This document shows positions 31,409 through 40,065 of a DNA stretch of 64,000 nucleotides, in pieces. The stretch is from Streptomyces antibioticus (GTDB lineage Bacteria > Actinomycetota > Actinomycetes > Streptomycetales > Streptomycetaceae), in contig NZ_CM007717.1 in assembly GCF_002019855.1 (NCBI RefSeq), positions 2,601,198 to 2,665,197 of the forward strand. The letters are read 5' to 3'. A program made the translations under genes and the position numbers. Every line of letters starts with the position of its first letter. The stretch's first letter is position 1. The notes beneath the pieces are model-generated. The model was given only the letters and a program-made list of their open reading frames with translations. It had not been told where the DNA came from and made no database searches.

Positions 31409-32025
31409 GGTATGCGGGCGTCGCCGTGGCCGTGGCCGGAGTGCTGGTCGCGGCCGGGGCGGTCACGTACTCCGTCGCCGAGGACGGCCGGTCGGGCACC
31501 GAACCGCCCGCCGCCGGCTCGGCCGACGCCGGGTTCGCCCGGGACATGGCGGTCCACCACCAGCAGGCCGTGGAGATGGCGTACATCGTGCGCGACCGCA
31601 CCGACGACGAGGACGTCCGCCGGCTCGCCTACGACATCGCGCAGACGCAGGCCAACCAGCGCGGCATGATGCTGGGTTGGCTCGATCTGTGGGGGCTGCC
31701 GAAGGTGTCGTCCGACGGGCCCATGAGCTGGATGGGCATGGCCGGGATGGCCGGCGGCGAGGACGGCGCGCTGATGCCCGGTATGGCGACCGATGCCGAG
31801 ATGAAGAAGCTCGGCACGCTCAACGGCAAGCAGGCGGAGGTCTTCTTCCTCCAGTTGATGACGGACCATCACAAGGGCGGCGTCCACATGGCCCAGGGGT
31901 GCGTCGAGAAGTGCACGGTCGGTGTGGAGAAGCGGCTCGCGCAGGGGATGGTCGAGGCGCAGGAGTCCGAAATCCTGCTGATGACGGACATGTTGAAGGA
32001 GCGGGGTGCCGCGCCGAGGCCATGA
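31405..32025 (+). CDS. DUF305 secreted/membrane-anchored protein, Met- and His-rich
   Basis: The 206-residue protein starts at a GTG overlapping the previous stop. An N-terminal hydrophobic signal or anchor (about 3-25) leads to a ferritin-like DUF305 domain with repeated halves: FARDMAVHHQQAVEMA (about 47) and LQLMTDHHKGGVHMAQG (about 150). A Met-rich loop (PMSWMGMAGMAGG, about 110) and Cys-x4-Cys (GCVEKC) lie between or after them. Such residues suggest copper or other soft-metal binding outside the cell, but DUF305 has no assigned reaction. Confidence 0.92.
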   Translation: MRYAGVAVAVAGVLVAAGAVTYSVAEDGRSGTEPPAAGSADAGFARDMAVHHQQAVEMAYIVRDRTDDEDVRRLAYDIAQTQANQRGMMLGWLDLWGLPKVSSDGPMSWMGMAGMAGGEDGALMPGMATDAEMKKLGTLNGKQAEVFFLQLMTDHHKGGVHMAQGCVEKCTVGVEKRLAQGMVEAQESEILLMTDMLKERGAAPRP

Positions 32026-32193
32026 GCCAGGCCGAGGCCCGGTGACGGATCCTCAGTTCACCATTCCTAGAAGTTACTTGGCGGCCTCTTGAGGTCCCCA
32101 TTCCCCTGACATGAACGGTTCAGGGCCAGAGTGGCCGGGGCGAGTGATCCACTCGCGTCGACATCACTCACAGGCCGAATCACAGGGGGCCCT

Positions 32194-34137
32194 ATGAGAT
32201 CCAACCGTGCCGCATTGCGCGCCTCGGTGAGCATGGCGGCGACACTGCCCATGATCGCCGGCGCGCTGGCGCTCGGCATACCCGCGGCGCACGCCGCGGA
32301 CGGCCCGGCCCGGGACACGCTGGCCGGGACCCGGCCGGCCTGGGCCACGGCCGCGGCGGACCGGGGCGCGACCGCGGACGGCGCCCAGGTACGGGCCCGG
32401 GTCTACCTCGCGGGCCGGGACGCCACCGGCCTCGCCGCCTACGCCAAGGCGGTCTCCGACCCGGGGTCCGCCGCGTACGGGAAGTACCTCTCCGCGCGCC
32501 AGGCACAGGCCCGCTTCGGCGCCACCGCGGCCCAGGTGGCGGCGGTGAAGTCCTGGCTGACGGCGGCCGGGCTGAAGGTCACCGCCACGACGACGCACTA
32601 CGTGTCCGTCAGCGGTGATGTGACCTCCGCCGAGCGGGCGTTCGGCACCCAGCTCCACAACTACGCCAAGGGTGGCCGGACTTACCGCGCCCCCGCCAAG
32701 ACCGCCTCCGCACCGGCGAGTCTCGACGGCGCCGTCCTCACCGTGACCGGTCTGGACAACGCGCCGCACAAGGCGGCCTCCAAGGACCAACTCCCGCCGC
32801 CGGATGCGGTGTTCAAGAATGCCGGGCCGTTCTCCTCGTACTACGGATCGAACGTCGCGCGGACCCTGCCGTCCGCGTACGGCGCGAAGATCCCGTACGC
32901 CGTGCGGGGGTACACCGGCAAGCAGCTCCGCGCCGCCTACGGCGCCGGCAAGCGCACCGGCAAGGGCGTGCGCATCGCGATCACCGACGCGTACGCCTCG
33001 CCGACGATCGCCTTCGACGCGGCCACCTACGCCAAGGCGCACGGCGACAAGGCGTGGAAGACCGGCCAGCTCACCCAGGTGCTGCCCTCGGAGTACACCA
33101 GGACCGAGGAGTGCGGGGCGGCCGGCTGGTACGGCGAGGAGACTCTCGACATCGAGGCCGTGCACGCGGTCGCGCCGGACGCGAACGTCACGTACGTGGG
33201 CGGCGCCTCCTGCTACGACGACGATCTGCTCGACGCGCTGAGCAAGATCGTCGACCGGCATCTGGCCGACATCGTCTCCAACTCCTGGGGCGACATCGAG
33301 GCCAACCAGACGCCGGACCTCGCGGCCGCCTACGACCAGGTCTTCCAGTTCGGCGCGGTCGAGGGCATCGGCTTCTACTTCTCCTCCGGCGACGACGGCG
33401 ACGAGGTCGCGGCCACCGGCACCAAGCAGGTCGACACCCCGGCGAACTCGGCGTGGGTGACGGCGGTCGGCGGCACCTCGCTGGCGGTCGGCAAGGGCGA
33501 CAGGTACCTGTGGGAGACCGGCTGGGGCACCGAGAAGGCGTCGCTGTCGGACGACGGGAAGAGCTGGACCGGCTTCCCCGGCGCGTTCACCTCCGGTGCG
33601 GGCGGCGGCACCAGCAGGACCGTGCCCGCGCCGTACTACCAGAAGGGTGTCGTCCCCAAGGCGCTGGCCACGGCCAACGGCAAGGCCGGCAACCGGGTCG
33701 TGCCCGACATCGCGGCGATCGCCGACCCCAACACCGGGTTCCGGGTGGGCCAGACCCAGACCTTCCCGGACGGGGTCGAGCGGTACTCCGAGTACCGCAT
33801 CGGCGGCACCTCGCTGGCCGCGCCGGTCATCGCGGCCGTCCAGGCGCTGGCGCAGGAGGCGCGCGGCGGCAGGGCGATCGGGTTCGCCAACCCGGCGATC
33901 TACGCGAAGGCGGGCTCGCGGGTCTACCACGACGTCACGGACCGTCCGACGCGCGCGTCCGGCCTCGCGGTCGCCCGCGTCGACTTCGCCAACGGCGTCG
34001 ACGCCTCCGAGGGTCTGCTGACCTCCGTCCGGGGCCTCGGCAAGGACAGTTCGCTGTCCGCGGTGAAGGGGTACGACGACGTCACCGGCGTGGGGACACC
34101 GGGGAACGGTTATGTCGAGTCGTACCGGCGGCGCTGA
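32194..34137 (+). CDS. Secreted S53-family (sedolisin/kumamolisin-like) serine protease with propeptide
   Basis: The ATG at 32194 follows CAGGGGG and gives 647 residues with a signal peptide (about 1-36). Residues about 50-210 form the pro-kumamolisin activation domain (ARVYLAGRDATGLAAYAKAV; SGDVTSAERAFGTQL). The catalytic domain has the S53 signature: the Glu/Asp pair in YGEETLDIEAVHA (about 314), the oxyanion Asp region NSWGDIE (about 363) and the nucleophile in GGTSLAAPV (about 539). S53 enzymes act at acidic pH. It probably cleaves extracellular proteins. A strong stem-loop follows the stop. Confidence 0.95.
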   Translation: MRSNRAALRASVSMAATLPMIAGALALGIPAAHAADGPARDTLAGTRPAWATAAADRGATADGAQVRARVYLAGRDATGLAAYAKAVSDPGSAAYGKYLSARQAQARFGATAAQVAAVKSWLTAAGLKVTATTTHYVSVSGDVTSAERAFGTQLHNYAKGGRTYRAPAKTASAPASLDGAVLTVTGLDNAPHKAASKDQLPPPDAVFKNAGPFSSYYGSNVARTLPSAYGAKIPYAVRGYTGKQLRAAYGAGKRTGKGVRIAITDAYASPTIAFDAATYAKAHGDKAWKTGQLTQVLPSEYTRTEECGAAGWYGEETLDIEAVHAVAPDANVTYVGGASCYDDDLLDALSKIVDRHLADIVSNSWGDIEANQTPDLAAAYDQVFQFGAVEGIGFYFSSGDDGDEVAATGTKQVDTPANSAWVTAVGGTSLAVGKGDRYLWETGWGTEKASLSDDGKSWTGFPGAFTSGAGGGTSRTVPAPYYQKGVVPKALATANGKAGNRVVPDIAAIADPNTGFRVGQTQTFPDGVERYSEYRIGGTSLAAPVIAAVQALAQEARGGRAIGFANPAIYAKAGSRVYHDVTDRPTRASGLAVARVDFANGVDASEGLLTSVRGLGKDSSLSAVKGYDDVTGVGTPGNGYVESYRRR

Positions 34138-34155
34138 GCAGCCGTAGAGCTGGGT

Positions 34156-34195
34156 GTGGGGGGCGTGGGGGGGCGTGGGGGGGCGTGGGGGGGGG
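34156..34195 (+). repeat. G-run tandem repeat (GGGCGTGGGG units)
   Basis: Three GGGCGTGGGG decamers with G runs of six to nine bases are flanked by TGGG and a nine-G run. Four or more closely spaced long G runs give a strong quadruplex-forming sequence on the plus strand, just after the protease gene. Confidence 0.85.
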
Positions 34196-34216
34196 CGCGG
34201 CAGCCCCGCGCCCCCC
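34190..34216 (+). terminator. Stem-loop terminator after the S53 protease gene
   Basis: GGGGGGCGCGG (34190-34200) pairs with CCGCGCCCCCC (34206-34216), loop of five bases. It ends 31 bp before the nadE start. Confidence 0.7.
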
Positions 34217-34235
34217 ATCGCGTCGCTCTGACGAT

Positions 34236-34241
34236 TACAAT
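34236..34241 (+). promoter_or_regulatory. -10 element (TACAAT) of a leaderless nadE promoter
   Basis: TACAAT lies exactly six bases before the GTG of nadE, which has no ribosome site. No strong -35 element is seen. Confidence 0.6.
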
Positions 34242-34247
34242 GGGCGC

Positions 34248-36287
34248 GTGCCTCCGTCGAACTTCTGGTCGGTCTATCAGCACGGCTTCGCGCGCGTCGC
34301 CGCCTGCACCGGTCACACCGTCATCGCCGATCCGCCCGCCAACGCCGAGGCGGTCCTGCGCCAGGCGCGCCGGTGCGCCGAGGAGGGGGTGGCCGTCGCC
34401 GTCTTCCCGGAGCTGGGGCTGTGCGGCTACTCCATCGAGGACCTGCTGCTCCAGGACGCGCTCCTGGACGACGTCGAGACAGCGCTGCGGGAGGTCGTGG
34501 CCGGCTCGGCGGACCTGCTGCCGGTGCTGGTCGTCGGCGCCCCGCTGCGCCATCGCAACCGGCTCTACAACTGCGCGGTGATCGTGCACCGCGGCCGGAT
34601 CCTCGGGGTCGTGCCCAAGTCGTATCCGCCGAACTACCGGGAGTTCTACGAGCGCCGGCAGATCGGCGACGGCGCCGACGAGCGCGGCGGGTCGATCCGG
34701 GTCGGCGGTACGTCCGTGCCGTTCGGGGTGGATCTGCTGTTCGCCGCGGACGACGTGCCGGGTCTCGTGCTGCACGCCGAGATCTGCGAGGACATGTGGG
34801 TGCCGGTGCCGCCCAGCGCGGAGGCCGCGCTCGCCGGGGCGACCGTCCTGGTCAACCTCTCCGGCAGTCCGATCACCGTCGGGCGGGCCGAGGACCGCAA
34901 GCTGCTGTGCCGTTCGGCGTCCTCGCGCTGTCTCGCGGCGTACGTGTACGCGGCGGCCGGGCTGGGCGAGTCGACGACCGACCTGTCCTGGGACGGGCAG
35001 GCCATGATCTACGAGAACGGCGCGCTGCTGGCGGAGACCGAGCGTTTCCCGCTGGACGACGAGCGCGCGGTGGCCGACGTGGACCTCGACCTGCTGCGGC
35101 AGGAGCGGATGCGGATGGGCACGTTCGACGACAACCGCCGTACGCACAAGGCACGCACCGATGACTTCCGGACGGTGTCCTTCGAACTCGCCCCGCCGTC
35201 CACGGATCTGGGGCTGCGACGCCGCCTTGAACGCTTCCCGTTCGTACCGGCGGACGCCGAGCGGCTCGCCCAGGACTGCTTCGAGGCGTACAACATCCAG
35301 GTCGAGGGCCTTCAGCAGCGGCTGGCGGCGATCGGCGGGCCCAAGGTGGTCATCGGGGTGTCCGGCGGGCTGGACTCCACGCACGCGCTGATCGTCGCCG
35401 CGCGGGCGATGGACCGGGCGGGGCGGCCGCGCAGCGACATCCTGGCCTGGACGCTGCCCGGCTTCGCCACCAGCGACCACACCAAGGGCAACGCCCACAA
35501 GCTGATGAACTCCCTCGGGGTCACTGCGGCCGAGCTGGACATCACGCCGACCGCGCGGCTGATGCTCCAGGAGATGGGCCACCCCTTCGCCTCCGGCGAG
35601 CCGGTGTACGACGTCACCTTCGAGAACGTCCAGGCCGGGCTGCGCACCGACTATCTGTTCCGGCTCGCCAACCAGCGGGGCGGGATCGTGCTCGGCACGG
35701 GGGATCTGTCCGAGCTGGCGCTCGGGTGGTCGACGTACGGCGTGGGCGACCAGATGAGCCACTACAACGTCAACTCCGGTGTGCCGAAGACGCTGATGCA
35801 GCATCTGATCCGGTGGGTCATCAGCAGCGGGCAGTTCGACGCGGAGACCGGGCGGACGCTGGCGGCGATCCTCGACACGGAGATCAGTCCCGAGCTGGTG
35901 CCGGGTGAGGAGATGCAGTCCACGGAGTCGCGGATCGGGCCGTACGCGCTGCACGACTTCACGCTGTTCCATGTGCTGCGGTACGGGTTCCGCCCGTCGA
36001 AGATCGCGTTCCTGGCGTGGCACGCGTGGCACGACCCGAAGCTCGGCGCCTGGCCGCCGAACTTCCCCGAAGGGGAGCGGGTGGCGTACGACCTGCCGGA
36101 GATCCGACGCTGGCTGGAGGTCTTCTGCCGCCGCTTCTTCGCGTTCGCCCAGTTCAAACGCTCCGCGATGCCGAACGGGCCGAAGGTGTCGGCGGGGGGT
36201 TCGTTGTCCCCTCGGGGGGATTGGCGGGCGCCGTCGGACAGCTCGGCGGAGGCGTGGTTGCGGGATCTGGAGCGGGTCGAGGTGTGA
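34248..36287 (+). CDS. nadE: Glutamine-dependent NAD+ synthetase
   Basis: The GTG at 34248 gives 679 residues, the usual length of actinobacterial glutamine-dependent NadE. The N-terminal nitrilase-like amidase has the Glu-Lys-Cys triad in FPELGLCGY (about 47), VPKSYPPNYREFYE (about 124) and HAEICEDMW (about 176). It releases ammonia from glutamine. The C-terminal ligase has the pyrophosphate-binding loop GVSGGLDSTHALI (about 367) and amidates deamido-NAD with ATP. The start is assigned by the TACAAT box six bases upstream. It is an essential last step of NAD biosynthesis. Confidence 0.97.
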   Translation: MPPSNFWSVYQHGFARVAACTGHTVIADPPANAEAVLRQARRCAEEGVAVAVFPELGLCGYSIEDLLLQDALLDDVETALREVVAGSADLLPVLVVGAPLRHRNRLYNCAVIVHRGRILGVVPKSYPPNYREFYERRQIGDGADERGGSIRVGGTSVPFGVDLLFAADDVPGLVLHAEICEDMWVPVPPSAEAALAGATVLVNLSGSPITVGRAEDRKLLCRSASSRCLAAYVYAAAGLGESTTDLSWDGQAMIYENGALLAETERFPLDDERAVADVDLDLLRQERMRMGTFDDNRRTHKARTDDFRTVSFELAPPSTDLGLRRRLERFPFVPADAERLAQDCFEAYNIQVEGLQQRLAAIGGPKVVIGVSGGLDSTHALIVAARAMDRAGRPRSDILAWTLPGFATSDHTKGNAHKLMNSLGVTAAELDITPTARLMLQEMGHPFASGEPVYDVTFENVQAGLRTDYLFRLANQRGGIVLGTGDLSELALGWSTYGVGDQMSHYNVNSGVPKTLMQHLIRWVISSGQFDAETGRTLAAILDTEISPELVPGEEMQSTESRIGPYALHDFTLFHVLRYGFRPSKIAFLAWHAWHDPKLGAWPPNFPEGERVAYDLPEIRRWLEVFCRRFFAFAQFKRSAMPNGPKVSAGGSLSPRGDWRAPSDSSAEAWLRDLERVEV

Positions 36288-36631
36288 GGGGGGTGGGGGT
36301 AGGGAGCGTGGGTCGCGCAGTTCCCCGCGCTCCTGGATGGCTGGGCTGCGCCCAAGCCCCCAACTCCCGTCAGCCGTGCGGCTGGGCCGAGAAGGAGGCG
36401 GTGGCGCTTCATCCACCCGGCTGCCCGACGAACAAGGGTCTGCCCGGGCAGGTCACGGCCGGACTGGGTCTGGTGCGTGAATCTCCTTCCACTTGCGCAT
36501 TGGTGGGGGCACGCGCAGGTGAGCCCGCTTCCCCGCCCTCGGTTTACTAGGCCACCCCTCGGAGCGCACCGACGACAGCGAGGCAAAGCCCGGCCGGGTA
36601 TCAACACTGGCCGGGCTTCGTACTGTTGGGA
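36288..36631. repeat. Gap with a dispersed GC-rich repeat and a terminator (344 bp)
   Basis: A copy of the GCGCAGTTCCCCGCGC repeat lies at 36313-36336 and continues into GGATGGCTGGGCTGCGCCCA. A matching longer copy is found at 38611. A terminator for the leftward operon lies at 36586-36618. No gene is supported. Confidence 0.75.
36586..36618 (-). terminator. Terminator of the DUF6415 operon
   Basis: AAGCCCGGCC (36586-36595) pairs perfectly with GGCCGGGCTT (36609-36618), loop of 13 bases, 14 bp past the stop of the small gene at 36632. Confidence 0.75.
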
Positions 36632-36730
36632 CTACACCTCCGTGTGCGTCGCCCAGATCCGCAGCAGGATCCTCAGCAGGTCGGGGTCGGTGATCGGCTC
36701 GTCGCAGGCACGGCAGACGCGGGCGGTCAC
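36632..36730 (-). CDS. Microprotein (32 residues) with a CxxC pair
   Basis: A GTG at 36730 overlaps the stop of the DUF6415 gene (GTGA), and the frame ends at 36632 just before a terminator. The predicted peptide starts with a basic stretch holding CRACDEP, a zinc-knuckle-like Cys pair, and continues with an Ile/Leu-rich helix (LLRILLRIWATH). Four-base overlap and position before the terminator argue for real translation. Function unknown; it could be an interaction partner of the upstream product. Confidence 0.5.
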   Translation of the reverse strand: MTARVCRACDEPITDPDLLRILLRIWATHTEV

Positions 36731-37104
36731 CGGCTCTCCCCCACCAGGTTGATCACGTGGTCGCACAGGGCGTTCACCGACCGCGAGAGCCGCTGGGCGT
36801 GGGCGATCCCGGCGGGAAGCCCGTTCCTCGGCTCCAGGCCGAGCCGCATGCGCGCCTCGCCCACACACGCCCGTGCGCATGTGGCCGGGATGTCGTCCCT
36901 CGGGAACTTCCTGGCCGCGTCCTCCACTGCCGGGATGAGCAGCATCATGTGCCCCCGCAGGGTGAGCGTCAGCGTCTCCAACTCCTCCTGGCGGGGCGGT
37001 TCCGCGTCCTCCGCCAGCAGTCTCCGCGCGCTGGCCCTCATCGTGTCCAGGTCCAACGGCAGTGCCCCTGCCCCGGTCGGCGGGTGGGTCGTACGCTCGG
37101 TCAT
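36727..37104 (-). CDS. DUF6415-like protein
   Basis: The 125-residue helical, cytoplasmic protein has conserved-looking segments TLTLRGHMMLLIPAVEDAARKFPRDD and ARACVGEARMRLG. Small proteins of this type are frequent in Streptomyces next to helix-turn-helix regulators and have no known function. It is divergent from the XRE-TPR regulator at 37215 with a 110-bp promoter region, and is followed by the overlapping microprotein gene. I infer a regulatory cassette with that XRE protein, but this rests on context only. Confidence 0.75.
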   Translation of the reverse strand: MTERTTHPPTGAGALPLDLDTMRASARRLLAEDAEPPRQEELETLTLTLRGHMMLLIPAVEDAARKFPRDDIPATCARACVGEARMRLGLEPRNGLPAGIAHAQRLSRSVNALCDHVINLVGESR

Positions 37105-37214
37105 GTCGTCGCTCCCTTGAAGCGTCGGCCACGCCCCGGGGCCCTGCCAGGCCGCCGGGGTCCTTACGCGTCAACCCTTGTGCGCCGCCCGATCCGTCAC
37201 AATTGGGCCGCCCT

Positions 37215-38489
37215 ATGGGGAGGCCCTATATCGTTTATGACGTGGGGGATTTGGCACCGGACCTCTGGTCTCATCCGCAGCTCATCGCCGCCGTCGCCGC
37301 CGAGGACTGGGGCGCGGTTCTCCGTGCGTACCGCAAGATCACAGGACTGAGTCAGACCAAGCTCGGTGAGCGCGTCGGCCTCGTCCAGCCCGACGTGTCC
37401 GCCATCGAACGGGGCCAGCGCAAGGTGACTTCCACCGAGGTCCGCCAGCGCATCGTGACCGGTCTCGGTATCCCGGCCGGGCTCCTCCAGGGGCACACGG
37501 AGGCTCCGGCCGCTCCGGTCGCCGGGTTAGTGCTCCCCGGCCCCGGCCCTGACGACGATCTCCTGACCCGCGTCACGAGCGTGATCGAGTCCGAGCACCG
37601 TGTCGACACCCCCACGCTCGACTGGCTCGACCGGCTCCTCGCCGAGCACCGCCGTGCCGAGGACGAGATCGGCTCCCGCCCGCTGGTCGGCGTGATGAGG
37701 CAGCAACTGCGCACCGTGGTCGATCTCTACGCCGGGGCCCGGGGGCCGCTGGCCGACCGTGTCGTCCGGCTCGCCTCCGAGCACGCGCAGTTTCTGGCCT
37801 GGATGTCGCAGGACCAGGGGCAGACGGCCGCCGCGCTCGCCTGGTACGACCGCAGCCACGAGTGGGCGTTGGAGGCCGGCGACGCCAACATGGCCGCCAC
37901 CACGCTGAGCATGAAGGCGCACATGGCCTGGTCGGGCGGCCGGGGTGACCGGGCCGTCCGGCTGGCCGAGGCTGCCCGCTGGTCGGCGCCGGGCGCCTCG
38001 CTGGGGGTGCAGGGCATGGCGGCGCAGATGGCCGCCCGGGGCCACGCCCTGAACGGTGACGGTGACTCCGCCGCGCGGCTCCTGGACGAGGCGCAGGGGC
38101 TCATCAGCACCGCCGCCGACCATCCCGAGGACGAGCCGGTCTGGATGTACTTCTACGGCGAGACCTGGTTCACGCTCCAGCGGGGCATGGCCGCTCTGCA
38201 TCTCAAGGACTGGCGGGCCGCCGTCGACCATCTCACCATCGGCCTGGCCGCCCTGCCGGACGAGTACCGGCGCGACCGGACCTGGTACCGGGCGTGCTTG
38301 GCGCACGCGTACGCCGGAGCGGGCGAGGCGGCGCCAGCCCTCACCGTCGCGTTGGAGGCCGTCCCGGACGCCTCCGCGGTCGGCCGCCCGCACGCCTGGA
38401 ACGAACTCCACTCCACGGCCGCCTTGCTGCTGCGCCGGGGCGCTCCGGAGGTACATCAACTCGTCGCCGCCCTACGCGAGTTCGACTGA
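37215..38489 (+). CDS. XRE-family helix-turn-helix regulator with C-terminal TPR-like domain
   Basis: From the ATG at 37215 the protein has 424 residues. A longer frame upstream overlaps the divergent gene. The DNA-binding domain covers about 27-75 (RKITGLSQTKLGERVGLVQPDVSAIERGQRKV). The rest is a chain of TPR-like helices (for example TAAALAWYDRSHEWALEAGDANMAATTLSM) that may bind a peptide or small molecule. CACAAT lies about 10 bases upstream and there is no good ribosome site. The layout resembles peptide- or morphogen-type regulators of the XRE-TPR class, though the effector is unknown. Confidence 0.88.
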   Translation: MGRPYIVYDVGDLAPDLWSHPQLIAAVAAEDWGAVLRAYRKITGLSQTKLGERVGLVQPDVSAIERGQRKVTSTEVRQRIVTGLGIPAGLLQGHTEAPAAPVAGLVLPGPGPDDDLLTRVTSVIESEHRVDTPTLDWLDRLLAEHRRAEDEIGSRPLVGVMRQQLRTVVDLYAGARGPLADRVVRLASEHAQFLAWMSQDQGQTAAALAWYDRSHEWALEAGDANMAATTLSMKAHMAWSGGRGDRAVRLAEAARWSAPGASLGVQGMAAQMAARGHALNGDGDSAARLLDEAQGLISTAADHPEDEPVWMYFYGETWFTLQRGMAALHLKDWRAAVDHLTIGLAALPDEYRRDRTWYRACLAHAYAGAGEAAPALTVALEAVPDASAVGRPHAWNELHSTAALLLRRGAPEVHQLVAALREFD

Positions 38490-38760
38490 CCGGCTCAGCA
38501 GGCTCGTGCAACTGCATCGACCGGGGCTACCTGGTCGGCTATCGGATCGGTCGGCCCGTCAAGAGGCGTCAGGTGCAGAGTCGTCAACCACGCCCGCAGC
38601 AGGGCCGATCGCGCAGCACCCCACGCCCCTGGACGGCTGGTCTGCGCCCAGGCCATAAGCCCGTGGGGCCGGGGGGGAGCTGATCGCGCCGTTCCGCTCT
38701 GCCCACCAGGGGCGCGGGGAACTGCGCGATCAACCCCCACCGGCCCGCACATGCCCCCCG
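38490..38760. repeat. Gap holding an inverted pair of dispersed GC-rich repeats
   Basis: GATCGCGCAGCACCCCACGC... at 38607-38632 and the reverse form CCAGGGGCGCGGGGAACTGC... at 38706-38731 match at 23 of 26 positions as an inverted repeat. They flank 73 bp and lie between two convergent genes. They could act as a bidirectional terminator. No gene is seen. Confidence 0.75.
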
Positions 38761-39990
38761 TCAGGCCTGTGGCTGATGCTGCGGAATCGACGGGACGTGC
38801 GTCGCGATGACGCGGTCGTGTGTCGCCGGCAACGGCGCGACCCGGCGGCGGTCCACGACGTACGCCGTCGTCGCCACCGCCACGCCCAGGAGGGCGAGGC
38901 CCGCACCCGCCAGGGCCGGCGACGTCGCGCCCAGGCCCGCTGCGAGGGCCAGGCCGCCGATCCACGCGCCGCCCGCGTTGGCGAGGTTGAAGGCGGCCTG
39001 GTTGGCGGAGGAGGCCAGGGACGGGCCCGCGGTGGCGCGTTCCATGACCATCAGGTTGAGCGGGCTGCCCGCGACGAACGCCGCGACGCCGAGGAGGACG
39101 ACCGCGAGCGCGCCGCCCGTCTGGGTGCGCATCAGCAGCGGGAAGAGGGCGAGGACCGCCGCCAGCGAGGTGAGCCCGCCGAAGAGCGTCGCGCGCATCG
39201 CGTGGTCGGCGAGGCGGCCGCCCAGCAGGTTGCCGACCGTCGCGCCGACGCCGAACAGGGCGAGCAGCAGCGTCACGCTGGAGTCGGCGTACCCGGCGGC
39301 GTCTGTCAGCATCGGCGCGATGTAGCTGTACGCCGAGAAGAGTGCGCCGAAGCCCGCGACCGTCGTGCCCAGGGCCAGCCAGACGGGGAGGGAGCGCAGG
39401 GCGGACAGTTCGCCGCGGAGTCCGCCGGGGGCCGCCGCGCCCGGCAGGGTGCGGGGGATCAGCAGGGCGAGCGAGACGATCGCCGCGACGCCGATCACGC
39501 TCACGCCGAGGAAGGCGGCCCGCCAGCCGAGGTGCTGGCCCACGAGCGTGGCGGCGGGGACGCCCGCGATGTTGGCGACGGTCAGGCCGAGGAACATCAG
39601 CGACACCGACCGCGCCTTGCGTTCCGGCGCCACCAGGTTGGTGGCCACGACCGCGCCCACGCCGAAGAACGCGCCGTGCGGCAGCCCGCTGAGGAAGCGG
39701 GCGGCGAGCAGCCAGCCGTGGTCGGGGGCCAGCGCCGACAGGGCGTTGCCGGCCACGAACAGGCCCATCAGCGCCATCAGGACCGCACGGCGGGACCGGC
39801 GTGCCGTCACCGCGGCCAGTACGGGGGCGCCGATGACGACGCCGAGCGCGTACGCGGAGACCAGATGCCCGGCGGTGGGGATCGAGGTGTGCAGGTCGGC
39901 CGCCACGTCGGGCAGCAGGCCCATCATGACGAACTCGGTGGTGCCGATGCCGAAGGCGCCCACGGCGAGGGCGAGCAGGGCCAGAGGCAT
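38761..39990 (-). CDS. MFS transporter (AraJ/drug-efflux type)
   Basis: From the ATG at 39990 the protein has 409 residues and twelve predicted membrane helices. It opens with LALAVGAFGIGTTEFVMMGLLPDVA, the signature of the AraJ/YdhP/NepI branch of the DHA1 efflux pumps. The loop between helices 2 and 3 reads ARRSRRAVL. Such pumps export sugars, purine nucleosides or drugs. The ribosome site is weak, and an ATG at 40035 would add 15 residues. No adjacent regulator or biosynthetic gene suggests a substrate. Confidence 0.9.
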   Translation of the reverse strand: MPLALLALAVGAFGIGTTEFVMMGLLPDVAADLHTSIPTAGHLVSAYALGVVIGAPVLAAVTARRSRRAVLMALMGLFVAGNALSALAPDHGWLLAARFLSGLPHGAFFGVGAVVATNLVAPERKARSVSLMFLGLTVANIAGVPAATLVGQHLGWRAAFLGVSVIGVAAIVSLALLIPRTLPGAAAPGGLRGELSALRSLPVWLALGTTVAGFGALFSAYSYIAPMLTDAAGYADSSVTLLLALFGVGATVGNLLGGRLADHAMRATLFGGLTSLAAVLALFPLLMRTQTGGALAVVLLGVAAFVAGSPLNLMVMERATAGPSLASSANQAAFNLANAGGAWIGGLALAAGLGATSPALAGAGLALLGVAVATTAYVVDRRRVAPLPATHDRVIATHVPSIPQHQPQA

Positions 39991-40065
39991 GAGGGGCTCA
40001 GCTTTCGGGTCGAGGGTCCCCCAGCATATGTTCACTGGCGAAACAAACTCGGCCCGAGCCCTCGT

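Noticed and set aside
34156..34195. Possible CRISPR or minisatellite
   Set aside because: The G-run units are only 10 bp with no spacers.
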